Origin: Siderastrea siderea
Taxonomy: Eukaryota > Cnidaria > Anthozoa > Scleractinia > Rhizangiidae
Length of the DNA: 64,000 nt
Direction of reading: 5' to 3'
Assembly (NCBI GenBank): GCA_964030785.1
Contig: OZ034971.1
Coordinates: 16,623,400 to 16,687,399 of the forward strand
The position numbers and the translations under genes are program-made. The first letter of the stretch is position 1; each line of letters opens with the position of its first letter. Of this stretch, positions 1-64,000 are shown one piece after another. The notes beneath the pieces were generated by a model, which saw only the letters and a list, made by a program, of their open reading frames with translations, was not told where the DNA came from and ran no database searches.

Positions 1-318
1 TTAAGGTATCCGATAGATTACACAGATTATGAATGAAAATTAAGTGTTCGCAAGTGTGTAAATGTTTGTATATTGCACTCTCTTTGTCAGAGATAGCATG
101 TTCTTGTGTTCAGATGAAAAGAGTTCTGCCTGTTTTGCCGATAATGGATAAAGGTTGATTGACAGCCGACTGGCAACTGAATTTGTACACAACATGATTG
201 TGATTTACTCAGTGTTGGCACATTGTCCTTGTTGTTGGTGTAGAAACACAGTTTTAAAGTTTTCTCGCATACTTTTATCTCAGTGTTGGAGTTTATGAGG
301 CATCCACGGAGCTTTAGT
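1..318. other. AT-rich non-coding sequence
   Basis: No gene, RNA or repeat structure recognised; the short minus-strand open frame here shows no familiar motif. Confidence 0.5.
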
Positions 319-1296
319 TTAACCCTTTGCATACCAAGGGGTTGGTATTTATGTCTTACAAAAATAAGACATGTTAACAAAGATGCTTGTCATGCTCATT
401 ATTTACAACAAAACCATACAGACCCTTTAGAAAGTATATAAAATATACTTTCATCTCGAATAGAGAAATCATAGAATATATCAAAATTATGACGTCACGA
501 GCTGCATAATTGGCATAATTATGCAAATTTTTAAAGAAACTTTATAAACACTACACTACTTCAAGCTCTAAACAAGAAAAACATATAATTTTTGGCTTTG
601 TACTACAAATACAAACCATTTCCAATTAATCGTTGAAGGGAAATTAAAGAATGATACAGAAATCAAACATTTTTTAGGAGAAACGAACTGCCATACCTCT
701 TGCATAATTATGAGTGTGAAGAAATTCAAACATGATTTGGCTCTCTATTGTTGACATTTATTCGGTAAGGTTCACTTAAATCGGTATCCACGTTGTGTTT
801 GACTTCTGTGGACCATTCTAAGACCACAAAAACAATTTCCACAGTTGTTTCCTCATCACTCGACTCTTAATTTGAATCTTCTTGACTGGATTCTGATACA
901 GTCATCAAAGTAAAACTACTCATCACAGCCTCGATGAGATTGAATGCTTCATGGAATTACAAGTCACCTTCGCCAACAAGTCATTATCTTCAACAAAGCA
1001 AAGTTTTACATAGTTTAGATCGTTTCCAGAGTGACAATCTCACGAAGAAGCATCTGTTAGAGCCGCCATTTTTAAATTGCCACGCCAAAAATCATTACAG
1101 TCGAAAAAATCTCTCAAAACTCGTCCACATACACGGCAAATCGAGCAAATCTTGATAAAACTAATAAACTACTTCATGTAAATTAAAATTAAATGTGATA
1201 GTAGTACACAAGCCCTAAGATCTTTCTTCCAGGGCCGCCGCAAGGGGTCCTGTATATAACTACGCATATATGCGTAGTTGGTGTGCAAAGGGTTAA
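319..1296. mobile_element. piggyBac-like non-autonomous element, TTAA-flanked
   Basis: TTAA target copies at 319-322 and 1293-1296 enclose 15-bp inverted termini, CCCTTTGCATACCAA on the left and its complement with one mismatch on the right. TTAA duplication and CCCTTTG-type ends are typical of piggyBac-like transposons. A short hairpin lies just inside the left end (354-372) and a perfect 22-bp palindrome just inside the right end (1258-1279). No transposase is recognisable; a minus-strand stretch near 840-880 with an SSDEE run is too weak to call. Confidence 0.8.
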
Positions 1297-2811
1297 AAGA
1301 TCTTAAGAGTTGTGGAGTTCTGTCGCCAATCTGTGGGACAGAAAGCCAAATGGTGATGGCTGTGCGGGTCTTATCAAGGACGAGAAACTCAAAAAGATCA
1401 TATCCCAGAACAATTTCCCTTCACACATTGCCAACTCCCTAATCCATGGTTTCTCAAATAACGTCCTTAATAAGACCTGTACAGCAGATAACAACACCAA
1501 AGACAAGGAGGTCTCAAGCGCCATAATTTTGGCTTTCTGTCCTATACATTGGCGACAAAACCTCACAACACTAATGTTTCTGCAACAGTTTCCTAGTTTA
1601 GCTAGGCCCTACGGTGTAGGTATTATGGGGAAAATTGTTCTCTTAAGGTATCATGGAAGAGATATCAGCATTTGGGTTCTAAGTAAATTTGCGTGCAAGC
1701 TATAGCGCTAACACCATTAAAGTATGTGTTTTCTGAAAGCTTAATAAACAAAAATTTCATTTTTTGAATTTGTTTGGACCAAAAGTACACCCCTTAAAAA
1801 GCAACTACAGCACATTTCTTTCTAAGAAGTGGTTTCACAATTTAAGTTTATTTGTCAACGCATCTGCATCAACACCTACGTTTTGTCTCGGAAAGTGATC
1901 TTCAGATATTGTTCTAAAAAAAGGTGTTTGGGATTTCTCTTTTAACACGCCATTATTTTTTAAATTTTTTTTAAAGTTGAAGTCAGCGATTTTAGGGCAT
2001 TGTTGAAATTTATTCTTCACATCTTCAAAACTAAAACAAGAATCGAAAATCGCAGACATACTTTTGTGGTTCCCTACATGTTTTACCTGCTTGTCAAATT
2101 TCACGCCCATTGGTCGCATATTTTGCGAGAATTAACTCTTCAAAGTTTGGGTACCTGCGAAAAATGTAATATTTGAGAAAAAGCGACTTGAAGTTTTTGG
2201 GGTGTCACGAATTGTTTACAAATGCACATTAGGGTGTTCCCGATATGCGTCTGTGATCCAATCACATTCAACCAATTAATTGGATACATCATCATATTGT
2301 CGGTGGTATTCTGTGACAAACCACAAAGAAACATGTGCTGTAATGACTCTCCTGGCAAAACTGCTGCTCGACCTATTTATTTGGGTGGATGGCTTCCATG
2401 GAAGGCGCTTCAAGAAGTGGGGGAAAAAGTCATAGCAAAGGAAGGAGAGGCAGAGGAAGGGGAAGAGGAAAATTAAAGGAAGATTGCAAAATGAACCGTT
2501 TTGTAACTAGTGTTCCAGGAGTTCTTTCGCTTGTTTTTCTACTATAGAACTACATGTATGTTCTGTCCAGGATCTAGCAGAGACGGGTCTTCTAACATTG
2601 AGATTTACTGAACAGCTTTTTAGCCGCTGATATGCTTACCGATGGATCGCATACCCATGACAATGGCTCCGTTTACTTCGAACTGGTTACCATTTTTTTA
2701 AAAGGAATTATACCTACAGCGTTTTTTGACCAAATTTTTCCATGGAGTTTTTGGTCGATCGACCCGCTCGACCATCTATTTCATATCTGTCTGGAGTTTT
2801 GTCATGTTTTG
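1297..2811. other. non-coding stretch, nothing firm
   Basis: Contains a 131-codon + strand open frame (1310-1705) and short minus-strand frames. None has a recognisable domain, and the codon pattern does not persuade. Confidence 0.4.
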
Positions 2812-2820
2812 TCGGTTGTG

Positions 2821-4225
2821 TTCCCTGCTAGCAGGAGGCCCCTTTTGAGCTGACGGATGGGACGAAAAGGGACCTCTGCCATGGGTCGAAATGAACTGTG
2901 TTGAGCATGCGCCACGGTTACTTGGCGACCGAAACGTCATGTGATGCTTTTAGCACGTGATAGCTGATGACTCCCACCTTTCTCAACTAGCGCGCCAAAA
3001 AACAGCTGCACAGTTTTGTTGTCGTGAATGGTGAGTTCACCAAAACCCTAAAAAAGTAGACAGTTCGTCTAGAGATAGTTGTTGTCTAATCTACGGTATT
3101 AATTTCAAGTTATATGGACAAGGAAGCTTTTTTAACATGACCATAACTCCAGGAATCAAAGAGAATTTAACCCATTGAAGGCTGCGTGTTTTATGATCGC
3201 TTCACTAAATTAGCAGTTGCATTATGAAAGGACAATTTATAGGTGCAAAAAAACAAAACTCACTTGATCTAGAATAGTTAAAATTTCTTACTTTTAAATA
3301 AATTACACCAGCTGTCAATTAAGAATTAGACAAAAATACATTCTCAAAGTCAAAATTTTGAAAATTTCCGCAAGAGACTTACAAATGTATCATGTTGTCT
3401 CGCGCGTGAAATCAAACCACAACAGAGCATTTGTGTCTGTTTAGGTCAGATTAATACTTTTCGAATTTTTTGAATGAAGGGACACAGAAGAAGAGACAGT
3501 AAGCTTTTCTAAATAATACATTTATTAAAACACGCCTTTACTTGTTTCTGAAGACCAAACACGTTCAATTCTTTCTTCAAGGGAAGCTACGCGCAAGCGA
3601 TTTCGCTCGATGTGCAAGTTATTTTGAAGAGCATTTGGTGATGCGAACTGTGCACATTTTTCAAAGCTTTTACGAAAACTGTAAGGAATATGAAGAATCC
3701 CTCAATTAAAAAGCGATTTCGATACAAATTTACAATCAAATGTGTAATTTACTCTACCGTAGACTCGTAGAAGTGCTGGCGCATTTCACAGAAAGTCCGC
3801 CAGGTGGAAGGTTGTCCTTCGCCTTGACAGATGTTTTCTTCGCTCTAAATTCCATTCCTTGACTTGTCGAGTGTTTCTTAGAGCTTCTTCTTTCGATTGT
3901 TTATCTTTCCGTCGTCCATGTTAACAAAAACGAGAGAAAGTAAGCGTTGTAACTCTTCACGAGTTTAGTTCTCTTTCCAGGACGGCAAGTTACTATGCAG
4001 GCTCACTAAATGACAGCGGAATAACTGTAAAGGAATGCGCGAGATACGGTGGGCTCACGTCACGGTCAGCAAACAATACAGGGAGCATGTGTTTCGGAAA
4101 CCGCCGTCCACGACCATGGACGGCGGTTGGATCAAAGGGAGTTTCGACCCATGGCAGAGGTCCCTTTTCATCCCGCCTGTCAGCTCAGCGAATACAAAGG
4201 AAAAGGGGCCTCTGCTAGCAGGGAA
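2821..4225. mobile_element. 1.4-kb inverted-repeat DNA transposon with 9-bp target duplication
   Basis: Ends TTCCCTGCTAGCAG and CTGCTAGCAGGGAA are perfectly complementary, and similarity continues inward for about 90 bp (GGCCCCTTTT, then GAAAAGGGACCTCTGCC and CATGGGTCGAAA). TCGGTTGTG flanks both sides (2812-2820 and 4226-4234), a 9-bp target duplication as in Mutator-like transposons. No transposase frame is seen, so it is a non-autonomous copy. It lies at the edge of the TGTTG-rich array, and its target sequence looks like part of it. Confidence 0.85.
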
Positions 4226-4795
4226 TCGGTTGTGTTGCGTTGTGTTGTGTTGCGATTAGCTGTGTGTTGTGTCGTCCGGTTGTGTTGCATTGTGTTGCGT
4301 TGTGTTGCAATCTGCTGTGTGTTGTGTGGACCGGTTGTGTTGTGTTGCATTGCGTTGTGCTGTTGTCATGCATTGTATCTGTTTTGTTTTGATGTCGTTT
4401 TTTTTTTGTTGCGTTATGTTTTCCCTGTTGTGTTGCATTTTCTTTCTTGTCTTTTGTTGTTGGTATTCTGTTGCTCTCCGTTGAGTTGAGTCGCATTGCT
4501 TCGCCTTGCTTTGTGCTGTTCTTGCCTTGTGTTTGGGATGGTATTGCTTGCATTGTTTTGCCTTTTTACCGGCTGTGTTGTCTTGTGTTGGTTCCCTTGT
4601 GTTGTGTTACGTTGCGTTGCGTTGCATTGTGCTCTGTTGGCATTTTTTGTCGTCGTTGTGTTACGTTGCATTGCGTTTTGTTTTGTGAAGTTGTGTGTCG
4701 TTGCGTTGTGTTCGGTTGTTGCGTTGGGTTTGGTTGTGTATTGTTTGTTGTGTTGCGGTGTTGTGTTGTTGTGTTGTTGACAAGTCATGTCTAAT
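4226..4795 (+). repeat. degenerate TGTTG/CGTTG pentanucleotide array
   Basis: About 570 bp made mostly of TGTTG, CGTTG, TGTTGCGTTG and close variants. All frames are open on both strands because the sequence is low in complexity, giving Cys/Val/Leu-rich frames on + and Asn/Thr/Gln-rich frames on -. They are not genes. Confidence 0.9.
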
Positions 4796-5210
4796 AACCC
4801 TTGTTATGTTTTAGTAACACCTCGACACAACCCGACAAACTATACCAACCCAACTAACCTCACTCACTGCCAGACAACATCTTGACAGCTCGACGCGACT
4901 CGACCAACGCAACAACCGGCTTATTTAATAAGTAGATGAACCCAACTTACCCAACTCACTGCCAGACAACATCTCGACAGCTCGATGCGACTCGACCAAT
5001 GCAACAACCGGCTTATTTATTAAGTAGATGAACCCAACTTACCCAACTCACTGCTAGACAACATCTCGACAGCTCGACGCGACTCTACCAACGCAACAAC
5101 CGGCTTATTTATCAAGTAGATCAACCCAACTAACCTCACGACATCTCAACAGCTCAACGTGACTCGACCAACTCAACAACCGGCTTATTTATGAAGTAGA
5201 TCATCCCAAA
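4796..5210 (+). repeat. 92-bp minisatellite, about four copies
   Basis: The phrase GACAGCTCGACGCGACTCGA recurs at 4884, 4976, 5068 and (variant) 5148, each followed by CAACAACCGGCTTATTTA and AAGTAGAT. Period is 92, 92 and 80 bp; the last unit has a deletion. It directly follows the TGTTG array and is rich in its complement, CAACA. Confidence 0.88.
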
Positions 5211-6264
5211 TGTGTCGCAAAATCGGATGCACTTCAAACCGTATAGCACAGAACGTACCGCGGTACGCTGCTACTTTTGCCTTATACATACTTATCACCC
5301 AAGCATGCAATGATTTCTGTAACTTTTCCCCGCTCAATTACCATGGTAACATAACTTATGATAAAAGTCTTCGCTATAAATTGAATGAAACTTCTGAGAA
5401 AACGTGGAGAAGGTATCACTAACACCTTGCCAACGTACACTAATGTTTGGATAACCTGTGCACATTGAAACTATTACGCTACAAACATGAAATGTACTGA
5501 GGTATAGAAGACAAAACTGGTCATTATACAAATCAAACCTATTACGTTACAAACACGCTCAATGAAGAAAAATTAAACTAGCCGTGAAATCTTGTGCCTT
5601 TCTAACTTTAACAGGTGAAAATAAATAATAAATACAAGTAAAATTAATCGCCGGATTGTGCTCTCTTGTTCGCACGTTATGGTACAATGCTAGTGAGAAA
5701 AAAACTATGAGACAAAAGAAGGATGCAATGCTCGCCTAGTTTGCTATGATGCTAGTGGAGAAACATAGGACATGTCGTTCAATATTTGTCGGTGTAGTCG
5801 TTTGTACGCTCTGTACCATTCGGGGTTATGGGGCTACCACGGTTATGCTGCTATAACTTGTCGCTCTTACTGTGTGGGGGTACGGCGCTACCATGCTACG
5901 CTGCTATCATTTCCTACGTCACTGCATAAGTCGATCGTTCCTTCTGGGGGGTACGGGGCTACGACAGTACGCTGTTCCTTCATTACTTAATTGATTGTAA
6001 ATACTTTGTCATAAATTCCTAAAGTGGTTTTTAGAGATGTTCTGGAAAAAATCGCAATACTAAAGCTACTATAACCATACAAAACAGATTACGTTCATGC
6101 AGTGCTGCTTTAGCGGCTAAAAATGACTGCAGTGAGCACAACGGAAAGGTTGCACGAATGCTGTTTTCATTGTGCTGCAGAAGCGAGATTGGGAGCTGCT
6201 GGAACGCTGCAAGAGAGCTACTGCAAAATAGCAACATGAAGCTTTATGTTACATTAGCAGCGCA
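5211..6264. other. non-coding, with degenerate GTACGCTGCT blocks
   Basis: Between about 5255 and 5980, variants of GGTACGGCGCTACC and GTACGCTGCTA recur at irregular spacing (5267, 5827, 5879, 5950), suggesting an old decayed repeat. No gene seen. Confidence 0.45.
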
Positions 6265-7215
6265 TCACTATAACGTACAGAGAAATGTTTACAAGATAAG
6301 ACAAATACTGTACAAACGAACTAACGTACGGAGAAACGTTGAGAAGATAAGACAAATACTGCACAAACGAACTAACATACGGAGAAACGCTGAGAAGACA
6401 AGACAAATACTGTACAAATGAACTAACGTACGGAGAAACGTTGAGAAGATAAAACAAATACTGTACAAACGAACTAACTTATGGAGAAACGCTGAGAAGA
6501 TAAGACAAATACCGTACAAACGAACTAACGTATGGAGAAACGTCGAGAAGATAAGACAAATACTGTACAAACGAACTAACGTACGGAGAAACGTTGAGAA
6601 GATAACTGAAGACAAATACTGTACAAACGAACTAACGTATGGAGAAACGCTGAGAAGATAAGACAAATACTGTACAAACGAACTAACGTATGGAGAAATG
6701 TCGAGAAGATAAGACAAATACTGTACAAATTAGACGAACTAGCGCACGGAGAAACGTTGAGAAGATAAGACAAATACTGTACAAACGAACTACCGTACGG
6801 AGAAACGCTGAGAAGGTAAGACAAATACTGTACAAAGGAACCAACGTACGGAGAAACGTGAAAAAGACAAGACTAATAGTTCTGTACAGACAAACTGAAG
6901 TACGGAGAAACGTTGAGAAGGTTAGACTAATACTGTACAAACGAACTCAAACGCACCGAGAACGATTAATGTGACGAGTGTAATTTCGTGTGAACATACT
7001 ACGATATGAAGAAACATGAGACGAGACTAACTTACCATATGAACGGACTAATGTACGAATGGACTGAAGTACGGAGAAACGTTGAGAAGGTAAGACTAAT
7101 ACTGTACAAACGACCTAACGCACCGAAAACGATTAATGTGACGACAGTAACATCGTGCGAACGTACTACAATATGGAGAAACATGAGACGAGACTAATAT
7201 ACCATACGAACGGCC
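6265..7215 (+). repeat. 51-bp minisatellite, about 16-18 copies
   Basis: The unit contains GAACTAACGTACGGAGAAAC, GTTGAGAAGATAAGACAAAT and ACTGTACAAAC, 51 bp in total. Since 51 is divisible by three, both strands stay open as 17-residue repeats, with a RRNVEKIRQILYK-type phrase on + and an FSTFLRTLVRLYSICLI-type phrase on -. After about 6935 the array switches to a longer unit: GCACCGARAACGATTAATG at 6953 and 7120 marks two copies of about 167 bp. No splice or start context suggests a gene. Confidence 0.9.
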
Positions 7216-7946
7216 TGACGTACAACAACACTAGTAGTGTACGAACTAACGTTCAGAACTAGAGAAACTTTGAAACAGTGCAGCTGTTAGGCAACGAAAT
7301 TATCAGTAACTGGGAGAATTCCACGAGCTAAAACTGAAAATTCACGAGTATTTGGCTAGTTGAACACCGCCAAGGTCGAGAGCTGGTTGAATTTTTAAAA
7401 TTTTTTATTTTGAGACCCAGTCTGTGGGCATACACGCAATTCTAACACTGCTTAGCTTCACAATGCATCACTGGGCGATTGTCAAAGCACACTTGTACGT
7501 TCGTTTTCAATTCTATCTGAACAGTTTGTCTGAGGCTATGTATATGTGGAGTGTATTGCAGCTAAACAAAACATGTCGAACTGTATCAGTTGTCATTTGA
7601 ATATGGTTCGAAGCAAATCGAATTCCTGAGCGAGATCTTCAAGGGAAAAAGCTACGACGTTTTTCATGTTTGGATATCACGTCAGGCCATATGGCAAAAT
7701 TGGTTGGAAAATTTCGAAATTTGGTGGGACAATGTCTAATCACCGACTGTTACTTCCAGCACTGCTGCAGGATGGTACATTACTCAGTATTCATACTTTT
7801 AAGTGGCCTACTGTTTTCATAAAGGACAGGTTTTTTTTTCAGAACCTGGTCTTTTGCTTAAAAAAAAATTGAAGCATGCCATTTCAGGACCATAATTTTT
7901 TTATGGCCCTGTCACTCTTTACCCAACCCTTATAGTGAACGGTCCC
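7216..7946. other. non-coding stretch, nothing recognised
   Basis: No gene or repeat structure supported. Confidence 0.4.
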
Positions 7947-8334
7947 TAACGTGCCCCAGACTCTGATGATCTGCTCGAGTTCGTGTTTATCAAGCATCTA
8001 CTGCTATGCTCGCTGTTTGTATTCACGGTCTAGGAAAAACAGTAAATATTTCATCGTCTCTGTGAAAACATTCTCAGTTGTGGGCGAATTTATACCGACA
8101 TGCAACGTTTGAGTTGAATTAGCATCTTCAGCAGAATAAATAAAAGCGATAAGAAAGATAAGCTGAGTCATCAGAGTTTAAACATTACGTCATCCAGTAA
8201 CGCTATAGTCAAAACATTGTGTCACACAGTCACACTTTTTGTCACGTCGGTTGGTATAAATACGGGATCGCGCTAACATTTGTTAAACCTGGGGGGTGGG
8301 GTGGGTCAGAATGGCCAGTGAAAATGCCCATTCA
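7947..8334 (+). repeat. dispersed repeat, copy 1 (inverted partner at 38719-39073)
   Basis: From TAACGTGCCCCAGACTCTGA to AATGCCCATT this region matches the reverse complement of 38719-39073 at high identity, sharing CATCAGAGTTTAAACATTAC and CACGGTCTA. This copy has an extra segment near 8245-8295. Family unknown; probably a mobile element. Confidence 0.85.
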
Positions 8335-9348
8335 GCTGTCTCTTTCGTTTCTTTCGTTTCTTTCTGCACGGTTTATTTTTGTTTTAAGGAACTCGGGCTT
8401 TCTTTCAGTGTGTGATAAAGACAAAGCAGAATTCAATAATTAAAATTATAGGACATCCCATTTGAGACACGAGTTACTACCCTAACAAGGCCACTGCCCG
8501 CCAAGTTGGTGACCCCTCGGATGGTTTTCATGACCCCTTGTGTAAAAAACTTATAACTGGAACACTGAATGCAATATCATTTTTCTCAGTTGATTATTTT
8601 TCACTGGATTTTTTAAATTACTGTACAGTGTACCTAGCTACATGTACATGTAAGGAAGCAAGGGAAACAAATTTACTGTGAAAACCAGACAAGGAACATT
8701 ATACCTTTGCAAAACTCAGCAACTGATTTTCGATTCATAAAATAAAATGACTCGCACATGTTACTATATTTAAGAGCCAGGCTATGCTTTGTAAAATGCG
8801 AAGTAAAAAACTGAATTGCTGATATGTGGCTGTCTGTGGAATTTATAACAAGAGATTATTGTTTCAGTTTACAGAAAGTTAGAAATACACGGTTGAGACT
8901 GATGTCAGTAGTACATGTAGTAAGTTCATCAATGTAATATAACAGTTGTGGGGGGGGGGGTCTTCTCTTGGTTAAAGATTAATAGTGATAACTGCTTTTG
9001 ATCAAACTTATGTCAGGGTTTGTACTAACACGTACGATGTTTGCGTATTTATCACAGTAAATATCATTATTATAAAGCAGTAAATTACTGTACTTATGTA
9101 GGCACAGTTGTGTAGTGACTAGTGTGGAATCTTGACCATAAGGTCAACAGTTTGAAGCTAGTCTCTGTAAGTAAATAACTGTTGTGGTGTGTTGTTTAAC
9201 TTAATTGGCCCATTTTGGATATGTGCTAGGAGTGGTAAATAACATTGAACCATTTTGTCCAGGTCATTCTAAAAAACCCTGCAGTATTATGATTCAGGCT
9301 GCTACTGTAGTTTTATTGATGTTGCTGGGGTTTTTTTCTTTCACTTAG
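8335..9348. other. non-coding sequence before the first placed exon
   Basis: The conserved DHX8 N-terminus preceding AEFII was looked for here and not found. A G10 run occurs at 8949-8958. No other feature. Confidence 0.5.

Positions 9349-64000
<54,652 letters not shown>

Noticed and set aside
1310..1705. 131-codon frame as a host gene
   Set aside because: No recognisable domain, no splice context, and overlapping minus-strand frame of similar quality.
4035..4794. Several overlapping Cys/Val/Leu- or Asn/Thr-rich frames
   Set aside because: Low-complexity TGTTG array; open in nearly every frame on both strands.
6158..7197. Repeat-protein-like frames (17-residue period) on both strands
   Set aside because: A 51-bp tandem array gives this by arithmetic; both strands are equally open, and no start or splice context stands out.
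6265..7215. Possible CRISPR-like array
   Set aside because: Units are contiguous with no unique spacers, and the genome is eukaryotic.
7965..8000. CTGATGATCTGCTCGAG as a hammerhead core
   Set aside because: No GAAA element and no pairing stem I nearby.

Overview
The window is eukaryotic, almost certainly from an invertebrate animal and most plausibly an anthozoan cnidarian such as a stony coral. That assignment is inference, based on how close the encoded protein is to animal DHX8, the AT-rich long introns, and the mix of Penelope-like elements, Tx1-type LINEs, tRNA-derived SINEs and many short inverted-repeat transposons. Nothing in the window proves the species.

One host gene runs along nearly the whole window on the + strand: DHX8/PRP22, the DEAH-box RNA helicase that releases spliced mRNA from the spliceosome. 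Twenty coding exons can be placed by homology, splice sites and reading-frame phase, and all 19 junctions agree in phase. They run from 9349 to 63462 and encode about 832 residues: N-terminal helical region, Arg/Ser-rich linker, S1 RNA-binding domain, conserved linker, and helicase motifs I to V. The first exon (start codon) and the C-terminal half lie outside the window or were not found. Unusual points are an 18-nt microexon, one GC-AG intron, and a tandem duplication that copies the donor site of exon 15.

Everything else recognisable is repeat or mobile DNA, mostly in introns. Upstream (1-9348): a TTAA-flanked piggyBac-like element, a 1.4-kb element with 9-bp target duplication, a TGTTG-rich array, a 92-bp and a 51-bp minisatellite, and one copy of a dispersed repeat. 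Introns 1-2: a truncated Penelope-like copy and a 2.8-kb Penelope-like element with reverse transcriptase, GIY-YIG endonuclease and inverted terminal repeats. Introns 4-6: a hAT-like MITE, three nested elements, two SINEs, and a 0.9-kb GTTGTGAGG array. Introns 10-12: the second copy of the dispersed repeat, gag-like and LINE fragments, and a Tx1-like LINE. Introns 14-15: TTAA elements, TCGAAC-rich and poly-G inverted-repeat elements, a SINE, a truncated Penelope-like copy ending 42 bp before exon 15, and a 1.6-kb near-perfect palindrome.

The most interesting signals are hammerhead-ribozyme-like motifs at the 3' ends of two different Penelope-like families, the duplicated splice-donor array after exon 15, retroelement insertions crowding two 3' splice sites of a splicing-factor gene, and at least six TTAA-flanked elements with no transposase in view.
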